Assembly: GCA_949511925.1 (NCBI GenBank)
Contig: CATEYX010000202.1
Location: 1 to 8,297 of the forward strand
DNA: 8,297 nt
DNA from: Cryomorphaceae bacterium
Lineage (GTDB): Bacteria; Bacteroidota; Bacteroidia; Flavobacteriales; BACL11
Reading direction: 5' to 3'
Of this stretch, positions 1 to 6,043 are shown piece after piece. Each line of letters begins with the position of its first letter. Position 1 is the first letter of the stretch. The notes under the pieces are model-generated. The model searched no databases and had not been told where the DNA came from. It worked only from the letters and a program-made list of their open reading frames with translations. The position numbers and the translations under genes were made by a program.

Positions 1-337
1 GAGCAGCTCTTTCTAAAATAGTTTTGGTTTTAGAATCGTATTCTTTTGGGAACGTTAAATCAATTTCAATTTTAACAATTCTCCTAGGATTATTTCCCAT
101 TGTTTTTTTAACAATTGCTGTAGTATTTTTAATATCAACATCATTCTTCTCCACAGCAATTGCCATAATAGTTAAGATACAACTTGCTAAAGCAGAACAC
201 ACCATATCTGTTGGTGAAAAGGTTTCTCCTAGTCCATAGTTGTCTTTTGGAGCATCCGTACTTATTTCAGATCCAGAATCTAAATGAGTAGCAGTTGTTC
301 TTAAGTTTCCTTGATATTTAATTTCGAATGTGTTCAT
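1..337 (-). CDS. OsmC family protein (C-terminus cut by window edge)
   Basis: Reading the minus strand from ATG at 337-335 gives 112 codons with no stop before the window edge. The translation begins MNTFEIKYQGNLRTT and contains GETFSPTDMVCSALASC (residues 37-53), the typical first half of an OsmC/Ohr-like domain: a helix carrying the peroxidatic cysteine, here Cys53, with an extra Cys47. The family reduces organic or fatty-acid hydroperoxides in the cytoplasm with a Cys pair. The second cysteine, usually in a CPVH-like motif, should lie just beyond base 1 and cannot be checked. About 25-30 residues are missing if the protein has the usual length near 140. The sequence is closer to the YhfA-like branch (SPTD...ALASC) than to Ohr; that is recall, not a search. 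It points the same way as the Nudix gene upstream, 136 bp away. I found no convincing promoter or terminator in that gap. Confidence 0.88.
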   Translation of the reverse strand, partial: MNTFEIKYQGNLRTTATHLDSGSEISTDAPKDNYGLGETFSPTDMVCSALASCILTIMAIAVEKNDVDIKNTTAIVKKTMGNNPRRIVKIEIDLTFPKEYDSKTKTILERAA

Positions 338-473
338 AATATAACTTTAAAAAATGTAACTATATGGTTATTATTTGTTTTTATTAGTAAAAATTTACAA
401 AAAAGCTCACTAAGAAAGAGAATTAAACAATCCACTTTGGTTTTAGGTGTTTTATTTAAAAACTAATTGCCAG

Positions 474-941
474 CTATTTTACTAACTCTTTAATATTTCC
501 AAAAGAATTATTTAGCTTTTCCGCTATCTGCTCCTTATCAACCCAAACAACTTTTGTTATTCCTTCTTCAGTTTGTGGTACCAAGATTCCTTTAAAATCA
601 GTATGCATTGCAAACCAATAAGTGCGTTTAAGTATTTTTTCGCCATTTAATTCATAAGTATGATAGGTATCTTGCAAAGCATTTACAATACTTAATCCTG
701 AAATCCCACACTCCTCTTCCACTTCACGAATAGCACACTCTTTTATATTTTCATTCAGTTCCAATTTTCCTTTTGGCAAATCCCATTTTCCATTTCTGAA
801 AATCATAAGCAACTGACTTTCATAATTATAAACCAATCCTCCTGCAGCTTCAATTAAGGAATAATCAGCACAGAAAATTTCCCAATTATCAGTTATAATT
901 TTTGGCTCATTATTAATGTAAACTTTATATTTTTGCGGCAT
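474..941 (-). CDS. Nudix hydrolase
   Basis: This is a 155-residue soluble protein. It has a complete Nudix box at residues 58-80, matching GX5EX7REUXEEXGU without a mismatch: G58, E64, then REVEEECGI at 72-80. The glutamates of REVEEE should bind Mg2+ for hydrolysis of a nucleoside-diphosphate-linked substrate, but the sequence does not show which one. The preceding GKWDLPKG (51-58) and following WFAMHTD and TEEGITKVVWV segments are typical of the fold. I start it at ATG 941-939. The frame stays open to 1019, but those 26 extra residues lie entirely inside pyrE, and the start MPQKYKVYINNEP resembles Bacteroidota relatives that open with a YKVFIN-like strand. The start codon overlaps that of divergent pyrE by two bases. 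No Shine-Dalgarno is seen. A Nudix gene next to pyrE is a recurrent arrangement in this phylum. Confidence 0.92.
   Translation of the reverse strand: MPQKYKVYINNEPKIITDNWEIFCADYSLIEAAGGLVYNYESQLLMIFRNGKWDLPKGKLELNENIKECAIREVEEECGISGLSIVNALQDTYHTYELNGEKILKRTYWFAMHTDFKGILVPQTEEGITKVVWVDKEQIAEKLNNSFGNIKELVK
901..935 (+). promoter_or_regulatory. Putative pyrE promoter inside the Nudix gene
   Basis: TATTTTTG at 928-935 matches the Bacteroidota -7 consensus TAnnTTTG exactly. A TTTG at 901-904 could serve as the -33 element, with a 23-bp gap at the long end of the reported range. Transcription would start around 940-943, on the pyrE ATG itself, implying a leaderless or nearly leaderless mRNA. The whole element lies in the 5' coding part of the divergent Nudix gene. 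In AT-rich DNA such matches also occur by chance. Confidence 0.4.
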
Positions 942-1581
942 GATATATGATATTGATATTGCTAAACAAGTTGCTAAATCTTTATTGCAAATAAACGCAA
1001 TTATTTTACAACCCAACAACCCATTTGTATGGGCGGCAGGTTGGAACTCTCCTATTTACTGTGATAACCGAAAAACGCTATCCTATCCTGAAATAAGAAA
1101 TTACATAAGACAAGGATTGTCCGCTATTGTTAAAAATCATTATAAAAGTGCCAATGTTATTGCTGGTGTAGCAACAGCCGGAATCCCTCATGGAGCTTTA
1201 GTTGCTGAAGAGTTAGGCCTACCTTTTATCTATGTTAGAGCAAAAGCAAAGGAACACGGAAAAAAAAACCAGATAGAAGGTTATTTTGAACAAGGACAAT
1301 CAGTCATTTTAGTGGAAGACTTAATAAGTAGTGGTAAAAGTAGCTTGGAAGCAGCAGCCGTTTTGCGTGAAGCAGGAATGAATGTTAAAGGAATGGTTTC
1401 CATATTTACTTACGGCTTTGATGCAGCAGCTGAAAACTTTAAAGTTGCCGAATGTGAGTATGTATCTTTATGCGACTACAACACCTTATTACCACAAGCA
1501 ATAGAATCACAATATATTGAAGAATCAGATTTGTCTATCCTGAAAGAATGGAGAGAAAATCCTTCAATTTGGAAAAAATAA
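940..1581 (+). CDS. pyrE: Orotate phosphoribosyltransferase
   Basis: PyrE makes orotidine 5'-monophosphate from orotate and PRPP, the fifth step of de novo UMP synthesis, in the cytoplasm. The 213-residue length is normal. The N-terminal segment has WAAGWNSPIYCDNRKTLSYP (31-50), the conserved orotate/PRPP-binding start of the family. GVATAGIPHGALVAEELGLP follows at 76-95. The flexible catalytic loop is AKAKEHGKKNQIEG (101-114). The PRPP-binding motif is VILVEDLISSGKSS (122-135), with the acidic pair Glu126-Asp127. The start at 940 fits Bacteroidota PyrE proteins, which begin MIxxxDxAxxxAxxLLQI. It shares two bases with the Nudix start codon. It is followed after 4 nt by the SRPBCC gene, so the two are probably co-transcribed. 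No other pyrimidine gene is in the window. Confidence 0.97.
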   Translation: MIYDIDIAKQVAKSLLQINAIILQPNNPFVWAAGWNSPIYCDNRKTLSYPEIRNYIRQGLSAIVKNHYKSANVIAGVATAGIPHGALVAEELGLPFIYVRAKAKEHGKKNQIEGYFEQGQSVILVEDLISSGKSSLEAAAVLREAGMNVKGMVSIFTYGFDAAAENFKVAECEYVSLCDYNTLLPQAIESQYIEESDLSILKEWRENPSIWKK

Positions 1582-1585
1582 AAAT

Positions 1586-1975
1586 ATGGCAACATTTACA
1601 TCACCAGAAGTAATCGTTAACAGAAGTGCTGAAGATTTCTTTAATAAAATTGGAGACCTTAACAACCTAAAAGAGATAATGCCTTCCTCTATTAAGGATT
1701 TTGAAAGTACAGAAACAACCTGTTCATTTAAAATGAAAGGAATGCCAGCTTTAAATTTAGAATTAGGAGAAAAAACTCCTTTTTCGAAAATTTCCTTAAC
1801 AGCCAATAGTAGTCAAGTGCCATTTTCTATGAATTGTTATATTACTGAAAAAGGAGATCAATGTCAAGCCCGTTTAGAAATAAATGCTGAGTTAAATATG
1901 ATGATGAAAATGATGGTTGAAAAACCATTAACTCAGTTTTTGGATGTTTTAGCTAGTAAAATGGAGAATTTCTAA
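1586..1975 (+). CDS. SRPBCC (START/Bet v1-like) family protein
   Basis: This is a 129-residue cytoplasmic protein without signal peptide or membrane segment. The layout fits a small SRPBCC helix-grip fold: a first strand (SPEVIVNRSAEDFFNKIGDL, 6-25), the LNNLKEIMP loop, alternating strands including CSFKMKGMPALNLELGEKT (46-64), and a long C-terminal helix ending FLDVLASKMENF. The fold makes a hydrophobic ligand cavity, but no ligand or catalytic residue can be named. I recall similar small proteins directly after pyrE in many Flavobacteriia, where the function is unknown. Its ATG is 4 nt after the pyrE stop, so it is probably translated from the same mRNA. Its TAA overlaps the TAG of convergent birA in the bases CTAA. 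The family assignment rests on overall pattern, not a decisive motif. Confidence 0.75.
   Translation: MATFTSPEVIVNRSAEDFFNKIGDLNNLKEIMPSSIKDFESTETTCSFKMKGMPALNLELGEKTPFSKISLTANSSQVPFSMNCYITEKGDQCQARLEINAELNMMMKMMVEKPLTQFLDVLASKMENF
1907..1930 (-). terminator. Possible birA terminator hairpin (inside the SRPBCC gene)
   Basis: TGATGGTT (1911-1918) pairs with AACCATTA (1923-1930) around a GAAA loop: an 8-bp stem with one G-T pair. Read on the minus strand, the hairpin is about 42 nt after the birA stop and is followed directly by TTTT (complement of 1907-1910), so it could end birA transcription. On the plus strand a TTTTT run follows at 1937-1941, but termination there would cut the SRPBCC message before its stop. 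The stem is short and AT-rich and also encodes protein, so confidence is low. Confidence 0.25.
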
Positions 1976-2700
1976 AACAAATATTTTACTTGCTGATTCT
2001 CAAATGCAGCAATGCTATCGTCTTCGAGTTTGATAAGTAGTTTCCCACTTTCACTTACCCCTTTTATTATTCCCATAAACTGCTTATTACCACTACCAAA
2101 AGCAGCTGGTTTATCTTTTAAAAATAAGGAATTCAAACATTCATTTTCTTGATTTTCACCAACCTTTAAGCGCTTTAATCTTTCAGATAGGAAACTTAAG
2201 AATTGTTCTTGTATTTCTAAAACTTCATATTCTTTATTTTGTTGCAAACGTAATGAAGTTGCCTTGAGCGAATAATCCTTAAATACAAGCTGATTTACAT
2301 TAAAACCTAGCCCAATTACTGAATGAGTAATGTAATTTCCTTGTACTTTGTTTTGAATCAATATTCCAGCAATTTTTTGCTTGGCTACCAAAATATCATT
2401 CGGCCATTTTATTTCAGCCTCAATGCCTAAGCTTTTTAGCAAATCACACACCGACAAAGCAACTACTATACTAATTAAGAATTGCACATCAAGTTTTAAT
2501 TTAGGTTCAATAACAACTGATAGCAAAAGATTTTCGTTTGCATTGCTTTCCCAAGCCTTACCTCTTTGCCCATTTCCCCCACTTTGGTAGCTTGCAGTAA
2601 CTACTAATCCTTCCTTAAAAACTAGAGAATCTTTCAAACTTAACGCGTAATCGTTTGTTGAATTTATGGTTTCTAATTTTATGTGATTTTTAGTAAACAA
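1972..2700 (-). CDS. birA: Biotin--[acetyl-CoA-carboxylase] ligase (no DNA-binding domain)
   Basis: Biotin protein ligase activates biotin as biotinyl-AMP and transfers it to the lysine of biotin carboxyl carrier proteins. The 242 residues hold only the catalytic domain and a small SH3-like C-terminal domain (about 195-242). The N-terminal helix-turn-helix of E. coli BirA is absent, so it should not act as a repressor. Visible motifs are NSTND (13-17, biotin contact), the adenylate loop YQSGGNGQRGKAW (38-50), KWPNDILV (98-105), and QKIAGILIQ (108-116) with Lys109 matching E. coli Lys183. GLGFNVN follows at 130-136. The loop normally reads GRGRRG; here it is GNGQRG, so the conserved arginine (E. 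coli Arg116) is Asn43. The start is TTG at 2700-2698. A stop lies three codons upstream and no ATG occurs before the NSTND motif. The 3' end overlaps the SRPBCC stop by 4 bp. Confidence 0.93.
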   Translation of the reverse strand: MFTKNHIKLETINSTNDYALSLKDSLVFKEGLVVTASYQSGGNGQRGKAWESNANENLLLSVVIEPKLKLDVQFLISIVVALSVCDLLKSLGIEAEIKWPNDILVAKQKIAGILIQNKVQGNYITHSVIGLGFNVNQLVFKDYSLKATSLRLQQNKEYEVLEIQEQFLSFLSERLKRLKVGENQENECLNSLFLKDKPAAFGSGNKQFMGIIKGVSESGKLLIKLEDDSIAAFENQQVKYLF

Positions 2701-2740
2701 AGCAGCCTAATTTTTTCAGAAATTATTGGTTTAAAAAATG

Positions 2741-2748
2741 TATTTTCG
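2741..2748 (+). promoter_or_regulatory. Putative -7 element of the rsfS-ftsH-cdsA-psd operon
   Basis: TATTTTCG at 2741-2748, continuing GCA, is one base off TAnnTTTG. It lies 23 bp before the rsfS ATG, giving a leader of about 15-20 nt ending in an A-rich stretch, as is common in this phylum. No clear TTG-type -33 element is present at the usual distance: TTG at 2726-2728 is too close. The 71-bp birA-rsfS divergent gap is the only non-coding DNA in front of the five-gene operon. Confidence 0.42.
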
Positions 2749-2754
2749 CAGTCG

Positions 2755-2762
2755 CAAATCTA
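2755..2762 (-). promoter_or_regulatory. Putative -7 element for birA
   Basis: On the minus strand these bases read TAGATTTG, an exact TAnnTTTG match. Transcription would begin about 45-50 nt before the birA TTG start. I see no -33 TTG at the expected distance, which would fall inside the first codons of rsfS. The element lies 6 bp downstream of the presumed rsfS -7 box, so the two divergent promoters would overlap. Confidence 0.33.
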
Positions 2763-2771
2763 AAAATAAAA

Positions 2772-3137
2772 ATGGCTAAAAAAATTGATGCAACAAATAT
2801 TCTATTAGAAAACATAATAGACGCGATACAAGATGTAAAAGGACTAGAAATTGTTTCCTTAGATTTAAGGAAGTTAGACTCTGCAATAAGTAAATACTTT
2901 ATTATTTGTACAGGTACTTCAAGCACACATGTTAACGCAATTGAAGGAAGTATTAAAAAAACAATTTCTAAGGACATAGGAGAAAAACCATTCCATACTG
3001 AAGGAAATAGAGTTGGAGAATGGATCTTAATGGATTACTCAGATATAATTGTTCACATTTTTCAAGAAAAAACAAGAGCTTTTTACAATATTGAAGACTT
3101 TTGGGGTGATGCAGAATTCAAAAATTACAAAGAATAA
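2772..3137 (+). CDS. rsfS: Ribosomal silencing factor RsfS
   Basis: RsfS (Iojap/DUF143 family) binds ribosomal protein uL14 on the 50S subunit and blocks joining to 30S, lowering translation in starvation or stationary phase. The 121-residue length is typical. Conserved features seen are a first helix (NILLENIIDAIQDVKGLEIV, 9-28), the core strand KYFIICTGTSSTHVNAI (41-57), EGNRVGEWILMDYSDIIVHIF (77-97, with the conserved W84 and D88), and the C-terminal RAFYNIEDFWGDA (102-114). It is the first gene of a same-strand series, with ftsH 12 nt after its stop. No Shine-Dalgarno is visible; the ATG follows an A-rich leader. rsfS immediately before ftsH is a known arrangement in Flavobacteriia. Confidence 0.95.
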   Translation: MAKKIDATNILLENIIDAIQDVKGLEIVSLDLRKLDSAISKYFIICTGTSSTHVNAIEGSIKKTISKDIGEKPFHTEGNRVGEWILMDYSDIIVHIFQEKTRAFYNIEDFWGDAEFKNYKE

Positions 3138-3149
3138 AAGAATTTAGAA

Positions 3150-5225
3150 ATGGATAACAAAAAGAAATCAAATTTACCAAACGGATTAAAAGGATTTAAA
3201 TTCAAAATCTACTGGTTGTACGCAATCATATTTGTGTTTTTTATTGGTTTACAATTTATAGGTACTGAAGTAACCAAATCTACTAACTGGCAGGAATTTA
3301 ACCAAACAATGTTACAAAACCGTAAGGTTGACAAAGTAGTAATTGTCAATAAAGACAAGGCTTATATCTACATTAAAAAGGAATTCTTATCAGAAGAACA
3401 GTTTAAAAAAGTAGGAAAAAAAGCATTTGGAGATGCTCCAAATTTAGGACCTCATTTTTACTTTGAGATTGGTTCGGTGGAAACGTTTAGTAATGATTTA
3501 AAAGATGCACAAATAGCATTTGACAGTGAGGACAAAATCTCTCCATTCTATGAAACAAAAAAGGATGTATTTGGTGATATTGTGGGCTGGATTTTACCTT
3601 TAGCATTCTTTATTTTTATTTGGCTTTTCATTATGAAAAAAATGGGTGGTGGCGCTGGGGGTGCTGGCGGACAAATATTTAATATTGGAAAATCACAAGG
3701 GAAATTAGTAGACAAAGAAGATATAAAAATAACCTTTGATGATGTTGCAGGATTAGAGGGCGCTAAAGAAGAAATTACTGAAATAGTTGACTTCTTGAAA
3801 TCACCAGAGAAATACACCAAATTAGGAGCTAAAATTCCTAGAGGCGCTATGCTTATTGGTCCCCCTGGCACAGGGAAAACATTACTTGCCAAAGCAGTTG
3901 CTGGAGAGGCGAAAGTACCATTCTTCTCCCTTTCAGGTTCTGATTTTGTAGAAATGTTTGTAGGGGTTGGTGCAAGTAGAGTGCGTGATTTATTTAAACA
4001 AGCAAAGGAAAAATCTCCAGCTATTATCTTTATTGATGAAATAGATGCTATTGGTCGTGCAAGAGGGAAAAATGCAATGACAGGAAGTAATGACGAAAGA
4101 GAAAATACACTAAATCAGTTATTAACTGAAATGGATGGTTTTGGTACAAATTCAGGAGTAATTGTAATGGGTGCTACTAATAGAGCTGATGTTTTAGACA
4201 AAGCTTTGACGAGAGCAGGAAGATTTGACAGGCAAATATTTGTTGATTTACCAGACTTACTAGAGCGCAAAGCTATATTTGAAGTGCACTTAAAACCTAT
4301 CAAATTGGCTGAAAGTATGGATGTTAATTTCTTGTCCAGACAAACCCCAGGTTTCTCAGGAGCTGACATTGCCAATGTCTGTAATGAGGCTGCTCTTATT
4401 GCTGCCAGAAAATCCAAAAAGGAAGTTGATAAACAAGATTTTATTGATGCGGTAGATAGAATTATAGGTGGACTAGAAAAAAAATCAAAAATTATTTCTC
4501 CTGGTGAAAAGAAAACAATTGCTTATCATGAGGCAGGACACGCAACTGTAAGTTGGATGTTAGAGTTCGCCTCTCCTCTTGTTAAAGTTACTATTGTACC
4601 CAGAGGAAAATCATTAGGTGCAGCATGGTACTTACCTGAAGAAAGACAATTGACCACTACCGAACAAATGTCAGATGAAATTTGTGCTGCAATGGGTGGT
4701 AGAGCTGCTGAAGATGTATTCTTTGGTAAAATATCAACTGGAGCCTTAAGCGACTTGGAAAAAGTGACTAAACAGGCTTATGCAATGGTAAGTATTTATG
4801 GTTTAAGCGAAAAAGTAGGAAATATCTCTTATTACGATTCTTCAGGACAACAATCAGGATTTACAAAACCTTATTCGGAAGAAAGAGCCCAAACAATAGA
4901 TAATGAAGTTTCAAAAATTTTGGAAGTACAATATCAAAGAGCAAAAAATATTTTAATCGAGCATAAAGATAAAGTTGAAAAATTAGGATCTGAACTTTTA
5001 GAAAATGAAGTTATTTTTAAAGATGATTTAACTAAAATATTTGGGGATAGAAAATGGAAATCCTATGAAGAAGAGCAACTTATTAAGATGGATTTAGAAA
5101 AAATTGAATCTGACAAATTAGCAAAAGCAGCAAAAAAAATAAAAACAGAGGAGAAGAAAGCTAAAGTGGCAAAGGAGAAGGAAGCAAAAGCAACTAAAGA
5201 AACTGTAAATGATAAAAGTTCTTAG
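3150..5225 (+). CDS. ftsH: ATP-dependent zinc metalloprotease FtsH
   Basis: FtsH is a hexameric inner-membrane AAA+ protease that extracts and degrades misfolded membrane proteins and short-lived regulators. All key elements are visible in its 691 residues. Transmembrane helix 1 is at about 20-37, an extracytoplasmic domain at about 38-144, and helix 2 at about 145-163, followed by a Gly-rich linker (167-174). The Walker A motif is GPPGTGKT (237-244). The pore loop FVG is at 270-272 and Walker B, IIFIDEID, at 292-299. The second region of homology, GATNRADVLDKAL, begins at 341 with arginine fingers R356 and R359. The zinc site is HEAGH (460-464, catalytic Glu461), with the third ligand Asp535 in GALSDLEKVT. 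The C-terminus (about 645-691) is a Lys/Ala/Glu-rich charged tail that I would not call conserved. The last 17 bp overlap the DUF2007 gene, pointing to coupled translation. Confidence 0.98.
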   Translation: MDNKKKSNLPNGLKGFKFKIYWLYAIIFVFFIGLQFIGTEVTKSTNWQEFNQTMLQNRKVDKVVIVNKDKAYIYIKKEFLSEEQFKKVGKKAFGDAPNLGPHFYFEIGSVETFSNDLKDAQIAFDSEDKISPFYETKKDVFGDIVGWILPLAFFIFIWLFIMKKMGGGAGGAGGQIFNIGKSQGKLVDKEDIKITFDDVAGLEGAKEEITEIVDFLKSPEKYTKLGAKIPRGAMLIGPPGTGKTLLAKAVAGEAKVPFFSLSGSDFVEMFVGVGASRVRDLFKQAKEKSPAIIFIDEIDAIGRARGKNAMTGSNDERENTLNQLLTEMDGFGTNSGVIVMGATNRADVLDKALTRAGRFDRQIFVDLPDLLERKAIFEVHLKPIKLAESMDVNFLSRQTPGFSGADIANVCNEAALIAARKSKKEVDKQDFIDAVDRIIGGLEKKSKIISPGEKKTIAYHEAGHATVSWMLEFASPLVKVTIVPRGKSLGAAWYLPEERQLTTTEQMSDEICAAMGGRAAEDVFFGKISTGALSDLEKVTKQAYAMVSIYGLSEKVGNISYYDSSGQQSGFTKPYSEERAQTIDNEVSKILEVQYQRAKNILIEHKDKVEKLGSELLENEVIFKDDLTKIFGDRKWKSYEEEQLIKMDLEKIESDKLAKAAKKIKTEEKKAKVAKEKEAKATKETVNDKSS

Positions 5226-5415
5226 TACTGATAACCCAAATAAAGCTGCAATTGTAAAACAAATGCTAGAAGAGAATAACATTAAGGTTGTTCTGCTTAA
5301 TAAACAAGATTCTTCTTATTTAATGTTTGGTTTAGTTGAACTATATGTACAGGAAGATCAGTTAGAAAAAACAGAGAATTTACTTAAAGAAATTAACAAT
5401 GAACGAAACACTTAA
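5209..5415 (+). CDS. DUF2007 small protein
   Basis: This 68-residue cytoplasmic protein has no signal or membrane segment. The sequence MIKVLSTDNPNKAAIVKQML, the central NKQDSSYLMFGLVELYV (31-47) and a final amphipathic helix give a beta-alpha-beta-beta-alpha layout. It matches the DUF2007 family, labelled putative signal-transducing proteins and thought to have a ferredoxin-like, PII-like shape; no biochemical role is established to my knowledge. The NKQDSSY segment is the most family-specific part. It starts 17 bp inside ftsH in another frame and ends 17 bp inside cdsA, so it is wedged between them and should be translated by coupling. The length is normal for the family. The position suggests a tie to membrane homeostasis, but that is inference from location only. 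Confidence 0.85.
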   Translation: MIKVLSTDNPNKAAIVKQMLEENNIKVVLLNKQDSSYLMFGLVELYVQEDQLEKTENLLKEINNERNT

Positions 5416-6043
5416 AAGAGCATTATCAGGATTTTTCTATGTGCTTATCATGTGGTTCGGAACATCTTTTTCTGAATTATCATTCCAAATTTTATTTTTA
5501 GTTTTAGGGCTTGTTTCTATTTATGAGATGTGGAAACTAAGAAAAGGAAAATCAAAAGTTTATGCTTTTACATATGTACTACTTCCATTTTTTCTGATTC
5601 ATTTTTTCGGAAAAATAGAAAGTGATAATATTAATTCTGTATTTGACCCCTCTCTTATTCTTCTTATGTTCATTCTTACTTGGACTTTTGACACCTTTGC
5701 CTATCTATTTGGTGTACGCTTTGGAAAAACACGAATTATGCCTTCTGTTTCACCAAAAAAATCATGGGAGGGATTTGCAGGTGGTTTTGTTTTTACTGTT
5801 TTAGCTTCCTTCATTACTACTAATTATTTCCTAGAATTAGACAATAGTATTGCTTTAGGGATGAGCCTATTTCTACCTTTCACCGCTACGCTTGGTGATT
5901 TTACAGAATCCTATTTTAAAAGAAAAGCTGGCGTTAAAGATTCAGGAAACTTTATACCAGGACATGGAGGAATGCTAGATCGAATGGATGCTTTTATGAT
6001 TACTATTCCAGTATTATACATTTACTTAAATATCATTGTATGA
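5399..6043 (+). CDS. cdsA: Phosphatidate cytidylyltransferase (CDP-diacylglycerol synthase)
   Basis: CdsA converts phosphatidic acid and CTP to CDP-diacylglycerol, the precursor of all bacterial phospholipids, in the cytoplasmic membrane. The C-terminal family signature is complete at residues 171-197: SYFKRKAGVKDSG, then PGHGG (187-191) and LDRMD (193-197), which carry the metal-binding acids. SPKKSWEGFAGG (118-129) is the other conserved motif. I count about seven hydrophobic segments: roughly 10-23, 26-44, 55-71, 84-105, 125-146, 150-168 and 198-213. At 214 residues it is short: E. coli CdsA is 285, and flavobacterial ones are near 265 from memory. The lost part appears to lie after about residue 45, between the N-terminal helices and the YAFTYVLLPF segment, while the active site is intact. 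The start overlaps DUF2007 by 17 bp and the TGA overlaps the psd ATG (ATGA). Confidence 0.94.
   Translation: MNETLKRALSGFFYVLIMWFGTSFSELSFQILFLVLGLVSIYEMWKLRKGKSKVYAFTYVLLPFFLIHFFGKIESDNINSVFDPSLILLMFILTWTFDTFAYLFGVRFGKTRIMPSVSPKKSWEGFAGGFVFTVLASFITTNYFLELDNSIALGMSLFLPFTATLGDFTESYFKRKAGVKDSGNFIPGHGGMLDRMDAFMITIPVLYIYLNIIV

Noticed and set aside
24..239. 71-residue plus-strand hydrophobic frame that could pass for a small membrane protein
   Set aside because: It is the antisense of the OsmC-like gene, whose minus-strand frame has recognisable family motifs.
338..473. Promoter for the OsmC-like gene or terminator for the Nudix gene in their 136-bp gap
   Set aside because: Only degenerate TAnnTTTT-like strings occur, without a -33 partner, and no stable hairpin with a T-run is present.
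939..1019. Longer Nudix protein starting at ATG 1019 on the minus strand
   Set aside because: The extra 26 residues lie wholly inside pyrE, add a Cys/Ile-rich segment unlike the family, and the ATG at 941 fits known N-termini better.
3548..4417. Two minus-strand frames inside ftsH
   Set aside because: They are shadows of the conserved AAA+ coding sequence; no family resemblance.
5132..5139. Programmed frameshift at the eight-A run near the end of ftsH
   Set aside because: The normal frame continues to a natural end that overlaps the next gene, and no stimulatory structure is visible; A-runs are expected in Lys-rich coding sequence.
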